Shown here one piece after another: positions 25,511-34,094 of a stretch of 64,000 nucleotides of DNA. The stretch comes from Streptomyces sp. NBC_01288. GTDB taxonomy: Bacteria; Actinomycetota; Actinomycetes; Streptomycetales; Streptomycetaceae. How positions within the stretch are numbered: the first letter of the stretch is position 1; each line of letters begins with the position of its first letter. The notes beneath the pieces are model-generated. The model was given only the letters and a program-made list of their open reading frames with translations, ran no database searches and had not been told where the DNA came from. The stretch covers positions 5,641,001 through 5,705,000 of the forward strand of contig NZ_CP108427.1 of NCBI RefSeq assembly GCF_035982055.1, in the 5' to 3' direction. Made by a program: the position numbers and the translations under genes.

Positions 25511-25699
25511 ATGCTTCGGGAACCAGCTGAGCTTCGCGTCGACGACCACGGCCGTGTCGATCTTCCCCTCGGGCTGCTCGCCGAGGCCGACATCTCGCCA
25601 GGTGCCGACCTTGTCGCGTTCAGTGACGGTGACGGGCGGATCGTCCTCAGGCGGGCCGAGGACGCGATTCGGGACCTCATCGAGCAGGGAACTCTCTGA
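25511..25699 (+). CDS. Small AbrB/SpoVT-like DNA-binding protein
   Basis: A 62-aa product, MLREPAELRVDDHGRVDLPL followed by GLLAEADISPGADLVAFSDG and IVLRRAEDAIRDL, matches the swapped-hairpin AbrB fold (variable strand, GRVxLP, loop, L-x-P-G-D/A, strand). Such proteins are antitoxins of the MazE/VapB type or transition-state regulators. No toxin is adjacent. It starts 56 bp from the vsr start on the opposite strand, so it may regulate the vsr promoter or the island. Confidence 0.65.
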   Translation: MLREPAELRVDDHGRVDLPLGLLAEADISPGADLVAFSDGDGRIVLRRAEDAIRDLIEQGTL

Positions 25700-25738
25700 C
25701 ATGTCGGTGGGTTCGCGCCTCAGACACGAATCCACCAG

Positions 25739-27748
25739 TTACTGGCCGGGATTGAACCCCAGGCGCAGCGCCTCATTGCGAGCGTGTAGGGCTTGGACGG
25801 CCTGCGTTTCGGGAACCTGCTGGTCGAGTTCGAGGCGCCTTCCGACGAACAGGGCCAGCTGTCGCTGCCAGGGTTCGAGGTTGCGGGTCTCCTTGGCCCA
25901 GCGCTCGATCGCGTACCACTCGTCAGCAGGGACCAGGGCCGCTTCCTCTCCCGCTCCCTCGTCAGCGCCGGTACCGCCGGCGAGCGCAGCCTCGTCCAAC
26001 GAATGGTCCAGCAGTTCCGCAGCCAGAGCGCGGGGTACCTTCCACGACACCCGGGACACCGCGTCCCAGCACGCCGCCTTCTTGGCCCACTCGCCCACGT
26101 GGTTCCCCTCCAGGGGACTGGTCACCGCCCGCATGACCCGCGGGCACAGGTCGTGGATCGCGGCCTCCAGCACCGCCGAGATGCCCTGCTCCCGCCAGAT
26201 CCGGTCGAGATCGATCCGCCGGTCCGTCTCCAGGGAGAGTCGGGCCATGGTGTAGGTGGTGATCGCTCTCTTGTGGCTGCCCGCTCCGTGGATGGCGGCG
26301 ATCCGGTCCACCGCCTTGAACAGGACGGCCATCGCGATCACTCGCTGGCAGTACTGGACGTCAACGCGGGGCGGCGCCTCCTCGATGTGGAGCATGAACT
26401 CGACGAAGTTCTTCTGCGCCGCCCGGCACACGAGGTACGGCAAGCGGTTCCACGAGTGGACGAAGTTGGCGAGCTCCGACTTCGTGAACTTCTGCCTCAC
26501 AGGGTTCAGCTTCTTGAACTGCCGCTGTCTGGCAGGGGTACGGGCCTTCGCCACCTCGTCCGTGTACTGGCCTCGCGCACGCTCGTAGAACCAGTGGGTC
26601 TCCTGGCCGCTGCCGTCCGTCGCGGGGGCCCAGAGAGAGCGTGTGATCCGCTGGATCTCCACGTGGTAGTCGTGGTTGGAGCTGAAGTCGACCTGGGTCA
26701 CCCGGTTCTGCGTGTTGGAGTACTCCGAGATCTTCGGAACGATCTCCCCGAGCCGTTCCGGTGACACCTCCGTCAGCTTCATCTGGACCCGGACGTGGGA
26801 CAGGTCGGCCTTGTCACGGCTCAGCGCGTAGTGGAGCGAGGCGGTTGTCTGACCGCCGTTCACGATCTGAAGGCCGTGGACGCCTGAGATGTGGGTGGGC
26901 TCGCCGTCCGGTCCCCTCACGAAGTCGACCTGCGACGCCGTCGCCGTGATCCCGTTGTTGTAGGCCAGGAACCGGCCGGGCGAGTGCAGCAACGTCTCGC
27001 GGATGCCCCGGTTGACCGCGCCGCGGGTCTGAAGAAAGGAACGGACGTTGAGCTCGAGGAGCCGGGTGCCGTAGTCGGAGTACAGCTCGGCGAGCATCTG
27101 CCCGGGTATGACCGCCAGGACCACGGAGTGGTCCTCCTCCGAGCTGGGAGCGGAGACGCAGGCGAGTGGCGGGACGAAGGGCACCACGATGGGTTCCCCG
27201 AGGCTGCCCGACGTCGCGTGACGGTGCAGCCGTGCCAGGTCCCACACCTCATGGGTCACCGGGAGGCCGTCGAAGTCCGAGGCCGGGATCTCGGTCGACG
27301 TGCTCACCCGGTTGCTGAGCAGGAAGAGCCTGATCCGCTGTACCTCGGTGAGGGCCTTTTCGACCGCCGAGCACATGTCGTACACGTCGAAGGACTCGTC
27401 GATGTCCTGCTGCAGCCCATCCCGGCAACGCAGTACGAACGTCAGGAGCCGTCTGAAAGACGTCTCGATCTGTGCCTTGGTGAGCTTGGTCTCCAGCGGG
27501 ATCAGCTGGAAGTCCGTCACGAACAGGTCCAGTGACTCGCCCGACTCTCCGATGCCGTAACCGTGCACCTCGTGGCCACGTGCCTTGTGGTACGCGGTGA
27601 AGGTGTTGGACACGACGCCGGCCTGCTCTAGGTCCTCGAAGACTCGACGTGTGAACGCCTCCGGGGTCGTCGTCCCCTCGGCGTCGGCGGTCGCCTGGAC
27701 ATCGGCAACGAGGCTCCTCGAGAACTCGGCCAGGTCGAGTTCAGCCAT
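25739..27748 (-). CDS. AIPR family abortive-infection protein (Mza-type defence)
   Basis: This 669-aa protein shows the AIPR signature: LYSDYGTRLLELNVRSFLQT, RGAVNRGIRETLLHSPGRFL, AYNNGITATASQVDF and GLQIVNGGQTTASLHYALSR. AIPR proteins were named from a lactococcal phage-abortive-infection gene and occur in anti-phage islands including Mza. The N-terminal part (LDLFVTDFQLIPLETKLTKA) has the D...E-x-K arrangement of a restriction-endonuclease-like fold, a plausible nuclease centre. Its start overlaps the upstream gene's stop by 8 bp, showing it is the last gene of a four-gene operon with PD-(D/E)XK, Z1 and GHKL proteins. Confidence 0.9.
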   Translation of the reverse strand: MAELDLAEFSRSLVADVQATADAEGTTTPEAFTRRVFEDLEQAGVVSNTFTAYHKARGHEVHGYGIGESGESLDLFVTDFQLIPLETKLTKAQIETSFRRLLTFVLRCRDGLQQDIDESFDVYDMCSAVEKALTEVQRIRLFLLSNRVSTSTEIPASDFDGLPVTHEVWDLARLHRHATSGSLGEPIVVPFVPPLACVSAPSSEEDHSVVLAVIPGQMLAELYSDYGTRLLELNVRSFLQTRGAVNRGIRETLLHSPGRFLAYNNGITATASQVDFVRGPDGEPTHISGVHGLQIVNGGQTTASLHYALSRDKADLSHVRVQMKLTEVSPERLGEIVPKISEYSNTQNRVTQVDFSSNHDYHVEIQRITRSLWAPATDGSGQETHWFYERARGQYTDEVAKARTPARQRQFKKLNPVRQKFTKSELANFVHSWNRLPYLVCRAAQKNFVEFMLHIEEAPPRVDVQYCQRVIAMAVLFKAVDRIAAIHGAGSHKRAITTYTMARLSLETDRRIDLDRIWREQGISAVLEAAIHDLCPRVMRAVTSPLEGNHVGEWAKKAACWDAVSRVSWKVPRALAAELLDHSLDEAALAGGTGADEGAGEEAALVPADEWYAIERWAKETRNLEPWQRQLALFVGRRLELDQQVPETQAVQALHARNEALRLGFNPGQ

Positions 27749-28751
27749 GAGATCCCCCGATCAGTTCCTTCACTTCGTCGGCTGTCGCGCGGTAGACGTC
27801 CAGACCCGAGGTGCTCAAGTTGTACGTACAGTCGCTGACGCCCTCGGGAAGATCCGACTCGACCAGCCTCGGGAAGTCCTCCCGTACATGCCAGAAACGT
27901 AGGTCCCGGAGGGTGTATCGAGGCTCGTCGTAGAGGTCGCGGTGTCCGGGGAGATAGCCAGCCTGCATGAGTAGACCATCGAGACGGGCCCGGGCAGAGG
28001 GACTCGTGAGCTGCTGACGTATTCCGTCCACCCTCCTGTTCAGACTCTCTCCCGACCCACCGCGTCGTTCGTCGATCGTCGCGAGCGCGAGAAGCAGGGC
28101 GGGGGTCCCGGTCCCGTCCAGCTGCCGCTCACTCGCGATGCGGATGCTGCGGGGACGCTTCGCGGCGCTGGCCTTGGTTTCGATGGCCACATCGGGCAGC
28201 TGGAAGTCCTGGTTGGTCCCCGTGGGCCCAGTCCATCCCTCGACGGCCTCGGACTGGGCCAGCGAGGCCAGGAGGACGTCGCCCAGTACGAGGAGTTCGC
28301 CGTAGAGTCCGCGACGCGCCTCGACGCTCAGCCCATCCCTGCCGACGGCACGCAGAAGGTCCTGCCACCTCCCGAATCTGTCCACGGCGGCCGCCAGGGC
28401 TTCGGTGGCTGCCGGAGCGTCTTTCGCGGTGTCGGCGACGTCGCTGACGAGAGGGTTGAACACCTCACGCAGCTCGTTCGCGGTCAGGATCACCTGGAGC
28501 TCGTACTCGACACGGGACACCGCACTGAGGCTCATCTCGATTCCGGCAGCCCGGGGGAGACGCCCCACCGACCGGACGATCGGGTCGGCGGAGCGGGCGT
28601 CGGTTCTGAGAACCAGCATGCGCTGTCGGCCGGGGTGGGAGACGGAGAGGAAGATGTCGAGCGGGGACTCCGGGTGCAGACGGAGGGTGGATCGCCCCGG
28701 GGTGTCCTGGGGACTCTCCAGTTCACTCCACGCGTCCTCGGTGACGGTCAC
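27741..28751 (-). CDS. PD-(D/E)XK motif protein (DUF4420)
   Basis: The 336-aa protein has the DUF4420 layout: beta-rich N-terminal half, then GLYGELLVLGDVLL, and the catalytic strand pair NQDFQLPDVAIETKAS giving the PD...ExK triad. It ends RATADEVKELIGGSHG. In DISARM-independent, Mza-type loci this protein accompanies Z1 and AIPR proteins, and it is the strongest candidate nuclease of the island. Start and stop overlap the flanking genes by 4 and 8 bp. Confidence 0.9.
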   Translation of the reverse strand: MTVTEDAWSELESPQDTPGRSTLRLHPESPLDIFLSVSHPGRQRMLVLRTDARSADPIVRSVGRLPRAAGIEMSLSAVSRVEYELQVILTANELREVFNPLVSDVADTAKDAPAATEALAAAVDRFGRWQDLLRAVGRDGLSVEARRGLYGELLVLGDVLLASLAQSEAVEGWTGPTGTNQDFQLPDVAIETKASAAKRPRSIRIASERQLDGTGTPALLLALATIDERRGGSGESLNRRVDGIRQQLTSPSARARLDGLLMQAGYLPGHRDLYDEPRYTLRDLRFWHVREDFPRLVESDLPEGVSDCTYNLSTSGLDVYRATADEVKELIGGSHG

Positions 28752-31525
28752 GCCTCGTCCTCCTCGACGATCGAGTAGATGTCGTCCTGGAGCCAGACGG
28801 TGTTGGCGACGTACTCGGTCTTGGACTGGTGCTTCGAGTGGGGGAGGCTTACCTGGAAGCCCACGAGGGGTGTGGTCGACACCCCGAAGCCGTCCTTGTT
28901 GACGGGCATGACGGGGTAGATCAGCAGCAGGCCCTGGTCGGGGCGGCGCTGCCGCCGGATGTACGTGCCCGACGGGTTCTGCGGGGGCGCGGCCTTCTCG
29001 GCCTCCTCCGCAGCCTTTCGCGCTGCTTCGCGCGCCCTTTCCCTCTGGATCTCGTCGAGACCGATCAGCTCGTCCTGAGGGCTGATGACCCGGCGGATCG
29101 TATACCTACCCTCGATCTCGAAGTCATCCTTGAGCGCGGCTCGCTTCACAGCGCCGACGGTGTGTCCAGCGATCTCCTTCGGCCACTTCGACGTCGTGCT
29201 GCTGACCAGAACCACGGTCCAGTCGGCCAGTTCTCCCACCTTCGCGCACTGGTCGATGTACTTGGCAATGAGCCTCGGCCGGACCCGCTGCGCCATGGGG
29301 TCGGTCTCGTAGTCGGACAGGAACTCCGAGACCAGCTCGGGAGGGACACCCTCCCACTGCACGTTGCCGCCCTCGGGCGTCACCTTGTTGAGACCCTCGG
29401 CGCTGTCGAGTCGTCGGACGAAGCCCTCAAGGACCTTGAAGTTGTGAGCGACGGTCCGGTCGGCGAGCTTGAAGATCACGGTCTCCGGCCCTTCGCCGGA
29501 GTAGCTGAGAAGGATCTTCGTGCCCTTGCGCATCTTGTTGGGTGTGGTCACGGTCAGCCCTAGTGACGAGGACTTCACCTTCAGCCCGAACGCCGTCGGT
29601 TCGAGACCGAGCGTGGCCATTTCCTCGACTTCCCGGCGCAGTTCGTCGGTGGCGGCCGTGACCTCCACGTAGGCGTCCTGAAGCTCGGGGGTCGTGTACA
29701 GACGGCACAGATCCTCGTGCTTCGGCCGGTATCCGAACCACCGCCCCATCTGGAGGAGGGCGTCGTACGACTTGGACCAGCGCAGGTAGTAGCTGACCGT
29801 CAGACCTTCCAGGGTGAGGCCACGGGAGAGTTTCTGCCCTCCGACAGCGATCACGGAGAGACCGCTCCTGCGGCTCTCGTAGTAGTCGAGTGCGTCCTTG
29901 GACGTGCCGTTCACAGCTTTGACCTGGATCTTCCGGATGGCGTCCAGGAGTTCCGCCGAAACCTGATCCCACGTGAGGGGCTCGGCCTCGTCGGTCGGGA
30001 ACTGTTCCGTGGTGGGCACGAAGTCCCGCTCCCAGAGCTCCTGGAGTTCCTCGCGGAGCGCGGGGCCCTTGCCGTACCTGTCACGGAGCGTGTCGATGAG
30101 GAGACGCAGGTGGTCGTCGATCTGGTCCCGCACCAGTCCCTGCACCGCAGTGAAGCGGGTGACATGCACCAGCATCGAGTTGTGCACCTTCGTCTGCTCC
30201 CGAGCCCGCCTGGCCGCACAGGCGAGCACGAACGACGAGATCGCCTCTCGCAGGGACTGAGGGAGTTTGTCGCCGGGGACGTGGCCCGACTTGTGTTTGC
30301 CGGGAAGCCAGAGCTCGGCGTCCTTCACGTGACGCACCAGGGGCAGGGGCGGTGTGTCCTCCTCGTCGTCATCGTCCACCTGTAGGCCGAAGACCCGCTC
30401 AGGACCGAGGTAGTTGGAGGGAGAGGGAAGGCTGCGGATGAAGCTCGCCGGGAAGAGATCCTTCCCGACCTTCTCGTTGTTCGCCTCAGGGTTGATGTAG
30501 ATGTTGGCGAACGGGGTGGCCGTGTATCCGACGTACGCGGACTGGTCGAAGACGTTGACAAGGTCACGGATCGCGGCGTTGGTCTTCGTCGGGTCCGCGT
30601 CGTCGTCCTTGGTCGTGTCGATCGAGGCGTTGTCGGCCTCGTCGTCGATGACGATCATGGGAAGGTCCTTCACGACCCTCTTGCCGTTCTCGTCCTCGGT
30701 CCCGTGAACGTCGAGCACCCAGTCACGCACGTACTCCAGAAGCTTCCAGTGCTTCTTGACGACGAGCACCACGGGGAAGCTGCCGAGAGGGAAGTTGGTG
30801 TGGGAGGCCGTCTTCTTGCCGAAGTCTCCCTTCGCGGTGCTGTTCGTCGGCGAGGCGATGTCGAGCTTCTTCGCGAGGGGCATCCGGCCCGCGCCGATGA
30901 GCCGCGACTTGCCGACCTCGTTGGATCGCCTGTAGTGCTGCGTGTCGAAACCCAGGAGTCCCTCGTCGATCCGCAACTGTGTCTGGCTGCGGAGGTCGTC
31001 GTGGATGCCGGCAAGCACCACGACGAGTCGATAGCCGGCATCCACGGCCTTGGCGGCAAGTCCGATGTACTGGCCGGTCTTACCTGACTGCACCTGACCG
31101 ATCACGAGGCCCTTACGGCTCCAGGAACCGGCGCGGCGCGGGTCCTCCAGCTGGCTCAGCACGTCGTCGGAACTCTGGTCCAGTCGCCTCACGACCCACG
31201 GCGGAAGGTTCACCACGTCTTCGAGGTAACGCCGGTAGCGTTCCCAGAAGTCCCAGTCGCGGTCGTTCTTCGCCTCGGGCAGCCACGGTTCGTGCCCCTC
31301 GGAGTCCGTGAGTCCCGAGGACCGCTCCTGGAACACGGCGGTCATGACCTCGATCTCCTTGGCCAGCTGGTCCCGGTCCAGGGATTCGCCCTGCGCGGCC
31401 AGCATTCCGAAGATGGCGTTGACCGCGTTCTGCACCTCGTCCGTCTTCGGCTGACGGTCCTGTGGCAGGAATCCGAGAACCAGGCGCTTGGCCTTGGCCA
31501 TGGGTTCGTCGGGAATGATGCTCAC
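28748..31525 (-). CDS. Z1 domain ATPase/helicase-like protein
   Basis: This 925-aa protein has Walker A in GLVIGQVQSGKTGQYIGLAA, Walker B IVIDDEADNAS, helicase motif III-like VGYTATPFANIYINPEA, and late motifs IAVGGQKLSRGLTLEGLTVS, YLRWSKSYDALLQMGRWFGY (Arg-finger region), all diagnostic for the Z1 family of SF2-related ATPases. A charged, Ala-rich coiled segment (RAREAARKAAEEAEKAAPPQ) precedes the C-terminus. Z1 proteins always occur with GHKL ATPases and nucleases in defence loci. The gene overlaps the DUF4420 gene by 4 bp and is 63 bp downstream of the GHKL gene. Confidence 0.93.
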   Translation of the reverse strand: MSIIPDEPMAKAKRLVLGFLPQDRQPKTDEVQNAVNAIFGMLAAQGESLDRDQLAKEIEVMTAVFQERSSGLTDSEGHEPWLPEAKNDRDWDFWERYRRYLEDVVNLPPWVVRRLDQSSDDVLSQLEDPRRAGSWSRKGLVIGQVQSGKTGQYIGLAAKAVDAGYRLVVVLAGIHDDLRSQTQLRIDEGLLGFDTQHYRRSNEVGKSRLIGAGRMPLAKKLDIASPTNSTAKGDFGKKTASHTNFPLGSFPVVLVVKKHWKLLEYVRDWVLDVHGTEDENGKRVVKDLPMIVIDDEADNASIDTTKDDDADPTKTNAAIRDLVNVFDQSAYVGYTATPFANIYINPEANNEKVGKDLFPASFIRSLPSPSNYLGPERVFGLQVDDDDEEDTPPLPLVRHVKDAELWLPGKHKSGHVPGDKLPQSLREAISSFVLACAARRAREQTKVHNSMLVHVTRFTAVQGLVRDQIDDHLRLLIDTLRDRYGKGPALREELQELWERDFVPTTEQFPTDEAEPLTWDQVSAELLDAIRKIQVKAVNGTSKDALDYYESRRSGLSVIAVGGQKLSRGLTLEGLTVSYYLRWSKSYDALLQMGRWFGYRPKHEDLCRLYTTPELQDAYVEVTAATDELRREVEEMATLGLEPTAFGLKVKSSSLGLTVTTPNKMRKGTKILLSYSGEGPETVIFKLADRTVAHNFKVLEGFVRRLDSAEGLNKVTPEGGNVQWEGVPPELVSEFLSDYETDPMAQRVRPRLIAKYIDQCAKVGELADWTVVLVSSTTSKWPKEIAGHTVGAVKRAALKDDFEIEGRYTIRRVISPQDELIGLDEIQRERAREAARKAAEEAEKAAPPQNPSGTYIRRQRRPDQGLLLIYPVMPVNKDGFGVSTTPLVGFQVSLPHSKHQSKTEYVANTVWLQDDIYSIVEEDEA

Positions 31526-31588
31526 GCGGGACCTCCAGCTGGACGTATACGGTATCGAGCAGGGTAGGGGCGACCACTGACAACGGGT

Positions 31589-33064
31589 CTATTTGCTCCA
31601 GAATCCCCGTAGTTGGTCGAAGGGCGGCATGGTCCGCAGCCTCTCGCGTGAGGCAGCGGGTGAGCGGCCGCCAGAGACCAGCGACTCGTAGATGCGCTGT
31701 GCGACTTCAATAGCGGCGTCGTCGGCGGGCCCCGGTCCACCGAATGGCTCCGGGTCGTCGCTGGTGTCCGTCTCGTGCATCACGCGGAGGGCAGCGACCG
31801 GCACCGTCTCCTCCAGGAGGCGGATCAACGCGCGCACGTCGGCCGCGCTGTTGCTGCCGGGTCTCAGAGCAGCCTGAACCAGTGGGTGGCTGCGGTTGAT
31901 CCTGCACGTGACCCTGCCGTCTGGCCGGCGCACGGTCCACGCGTACGACAGGGGATCACCGTGTGTACGCGCAGCGACCTGTCCTCGGTGCCGCAGCACG
32001 TCCGCGGCTCTTGTCCGCGCCTGCCGCGCGATGCGGTTCAGGTGCGGGCGGAGACCGACGGGCGGGACAACGCTCGACTTCCTCACGTCGACGCCCCACT
32101 CGGCGTCCGTCTCGGCTGGGATGTCGACGGCGATACGAGCCAGGTTGTACTTCTCCTCGCGGCGCATCCCACGTTGCCCCAGCCAGTCGCCCGCCAGGAT
32201 CAGGCGGTTCCGGCGGTAGACGTAGAACCCCTGCTGGTCGAGCCAGCCCTGTGGTCCCGCGGCTCTGGCGTACTCCTCCGGAGTGAGCCGGTGGGCGCTG
32301 GGGAGGATGAACGCCTCGACCCGTACAGAGCGGCCACCGAGCGGCAGTTCCTCGGTCGGGAGTCGCTGCACCGAGGGGTGGTTGCCCATGAACGGATCCC
32401 AGGGTTCAACCGGAGTCCCGGAGACCCGGAGGTTTCGGCGTCGGCTCCCGGTGAGGAAACGGGCGAAGACCATGCCGAGGTGGGACTCCGTGCGGACCAC
32501 CTCGGCGTAGAACTGCTTCTGGGTGTGCTCGTCGTCCTCGCTGAAAGCGCCGCCGTGGTACCCGTTGAGCCGTCGCCAGAGCACGACGGTGCCGTGGTCG
32601 GTGGCACCTCGGACTTTGTCGAGCACGGCTGTGGTGGCGTCGTCGGCCCCGTGGAGCAGTCGCCATTCACCGAACTGCTCGACGACGTCGAGGTCCCACG
32701 TACGGGTGTGCCACTCCCCGGCGGTGGCGGTGGACACCGTGAGCTGCCTCGCCTGGGAGAACGAGGCCGACTTCAGGCCGACCCCGAAGCGGCCCAGGTC
32801 GGTGGAGGAGCGCGACGTCGCGGGCCCGCGAGCCGCCACGGTCATGGCGGTGACGAGTTCCTCGACGGTCATGCCCCAGCCGTCGTCGACGACCGCAACC
32901 CACGAGTCCTGTCCTGCCCACGTGAACTCGACGTCGATGTTGCGGGCCTCCACCGAGATGCTGTTATCCACGAGGTCCGCGATGGCAGCCGGCAGTGAGT
33001 ACCCCAGTGAGCTGAGCGAAGCGACCATGCCCGCGGGTTCAGGGGCTGCGATGTCGTACGTCAT
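31589..33064 (-). CDS. GHKL (MutL/MORC-like) ATPase of Mza-type defence island
   Basis: From the ATG at 33064 (MTYDIAAPEPAGMVASLSSL) this 491-aa protein has the Bergerat fold: N box AIADLVDNSISVEARNIDV, G1 VAVVDDGWGMTVEELV, G2 GRFGVGLKSASFSQARQLT. The rest resembles MutL-like/MORC proteins of restriction islands: LILAGDWLGQRGMRREEKYN and NRIARQARTRAADVLRH. It is the first gene of the minus-strand defence operon. The open frame to 33100 is also possible (MSVTGEAGLEPP). Confidence 0.9.
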   Translation of the reverse strand: MTYDIAAPEPAGMVASLSSLGYSLPAAIADLVDNSISVEARNIDVEFTWAGQDSWVAVVDDGWGMTVEELVTAMTVAARGPATSRSSTDLGRFGVGLKSASFSQARQLTVSTATAGEWHTRTWDLDVVEQFGEWRLLHGADDATTAVLDKVRGATDHGTVVLWRRLNGYHGGAFSEDDEHTQKQFYAEVVRTESHLGMVFARFLTGSRRRNLRVSGTPVEPWDPFMGNHPSVQRLPTEELPLGGRSVRVEAFILPSAHRLTPEEYARAAGPQGWLDQQGFYVYRRNRLILAGDWLGQRGMRREEKYNLARIAVDIPAETDAEWGVDVRKSSVVPPVGLRPHLNRIARQARTRAADVLRHRGQVAARTHGDPLSYAWTVRRPDGRVTCRINRSHPLVQAALRPGSNSAADVRALIRLLEETVPVAALRVMHETDTSDDPEPFGGPGPADDAAIEVAQRIYESLVSGGRSPAASRERLRTMPPFDQLRGFWSK

Positions 33065-33539
33065 GGGTGGTTCCAGCCCTGCTTCCCCCGTTACGGACAC
33101 TGCTCGGTGTACGGCCGTCCCGGAGATCCACTGGAACCGAGCGGGCGAGCACCCCGATTCGGGGGACGCCCCTCCGCACGCTCAGTCCATGGCATACGCC
33201 AAGCCCCCACCCAGAGTTGATGGTACGGGAGCCACGAGCTGAAGTTCCGGGTGTTCTCAGGACCTCCGGTGCGCAGTCCCACGTAGCTGACCGAGGCCCC
33301 ATCGCGGCAGAGTGGTTCGGGCGCCGCCCGGCAGCCGGACCGCTCTGCCGCGATGGGCACAGCCGGATCCCTGAATGACCCGTCAGTACTCGTGGCGCAG
33401 AGAGATGGGTACGTCTCCGTCGTCGTTGCGGAGGAGGCCCGCCCCCTTCGCGCTGGCGTGGCAGGGATGCCTGCGTGCCCCGCCGACCAGGTCATCACCC
33501 TGGAAGGAAGCCGCAGCGATGAGCTTCCGGACGCGTGCG
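33065..33539. other. Spacer between the T7SS-associated and defence clusters
   Basis: No gene is supported. It holds a large hairpin (listed separately) and the promoter region of the GHKL gene. One minus-strand frame (NTRNFSSWLPYHQLWVGAW near 33200) looks mildly protein-like and may be a remnant. Confidence 0.45.
33298..33357 (-). terminator. 23-bp stem-loop downstream of the lipoprotein gene
   Basis: 33298-33320 and 33335-33357 pair over 23 bp with two G-T wobble positions and a 14-nt loop. It lies between the end of the T7SS-associated cluster and the start of the GHKL gene, so it may insulate the defence operon. Confidence 0.65.
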
Positions 33540-34094
33540 TCAGCTCGAGACGGGCGCGTCGCTCGACCAGAACGTCGACTTCACGTTCGGCGCCGGCAGC
33601 TTCTGCTTCGAGTAGTCCGGGCCGTTCGGCGTGCTGGTCGGCGGTGCGACCTCGGACTTTTCCACACATGGGGTGGTGACGCTCACGTGGGCCTGGCCGG
33701 TGGTCCCGATCAGGACTTCGAGCTGGAAGCCGTCCTGGGTCTCGAAGTTGGCTGCCAGCCCGTTCTGACTCGTGGCGACGAGCTTGTAGCCCTTGCTCTT
33801 CCAGTGGCGTTCCAACACCCCAAGGAAGCTGCCACGCCGTTCGGCCGAGATGATCGTCATGACGGAACGATCACGGTCCACATAGCAGTCACCCGGCATT
33901 GAGTACGTGTGAGTCCACTGAACGGGAGGCTTGACGGCCGCAAACGTCTCGTCCAGAATCGCGTCCGCCTTGTCGGCCGCCTCTTGCATGTTCATCTTCG
34001 ATTGGCTTTCCTTGCCTGAGGACGCGGTACCTGTCGAGCCGCACCCGGCCAGAAGTAGAACCAGCACTGCGGCCGCTGCAACTCTTTTCCTCAT
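33540..34094 (-). CDS. Lipoprotein of the T7SS-associated cluster
   Basis: The 184-aa protein starts MRKRVAAAAVLVLLLAGCGS with lipobox LAGC. It has a small alpha/beta domain (VQWTHTYSMPGDCYVDRDRS, LERHWKSKGYKLVATSQNG) with two Cys (GDCYV and TTPCVEKS). Its start overlaps the hydrolase stop (ATGA), so the two are coupled. This pairing of DUF1023 hydrolase and lipoprotein recurs in actinobacteria and suggests the lipoprotein could be an immunity or docking partner; that is inference. Confidence 0.8.
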   Translation of the reverse strand: MRKRVAAAAVLVLLLAGCGSTGTASSGKESQSKMNMQEAADKADAILDETFAAVKPPVQWTHTYSMPGDCYVDRDRSVMTIISAERRGSFLGVLERHWKSKGYKLVATSQNGLAANFETQDGFQLEVLIGTTGQAHVSVTTPCVEKSEVAPPTSTPNGPDYSKQKLPAPNVKSTFWSSDAPVSS

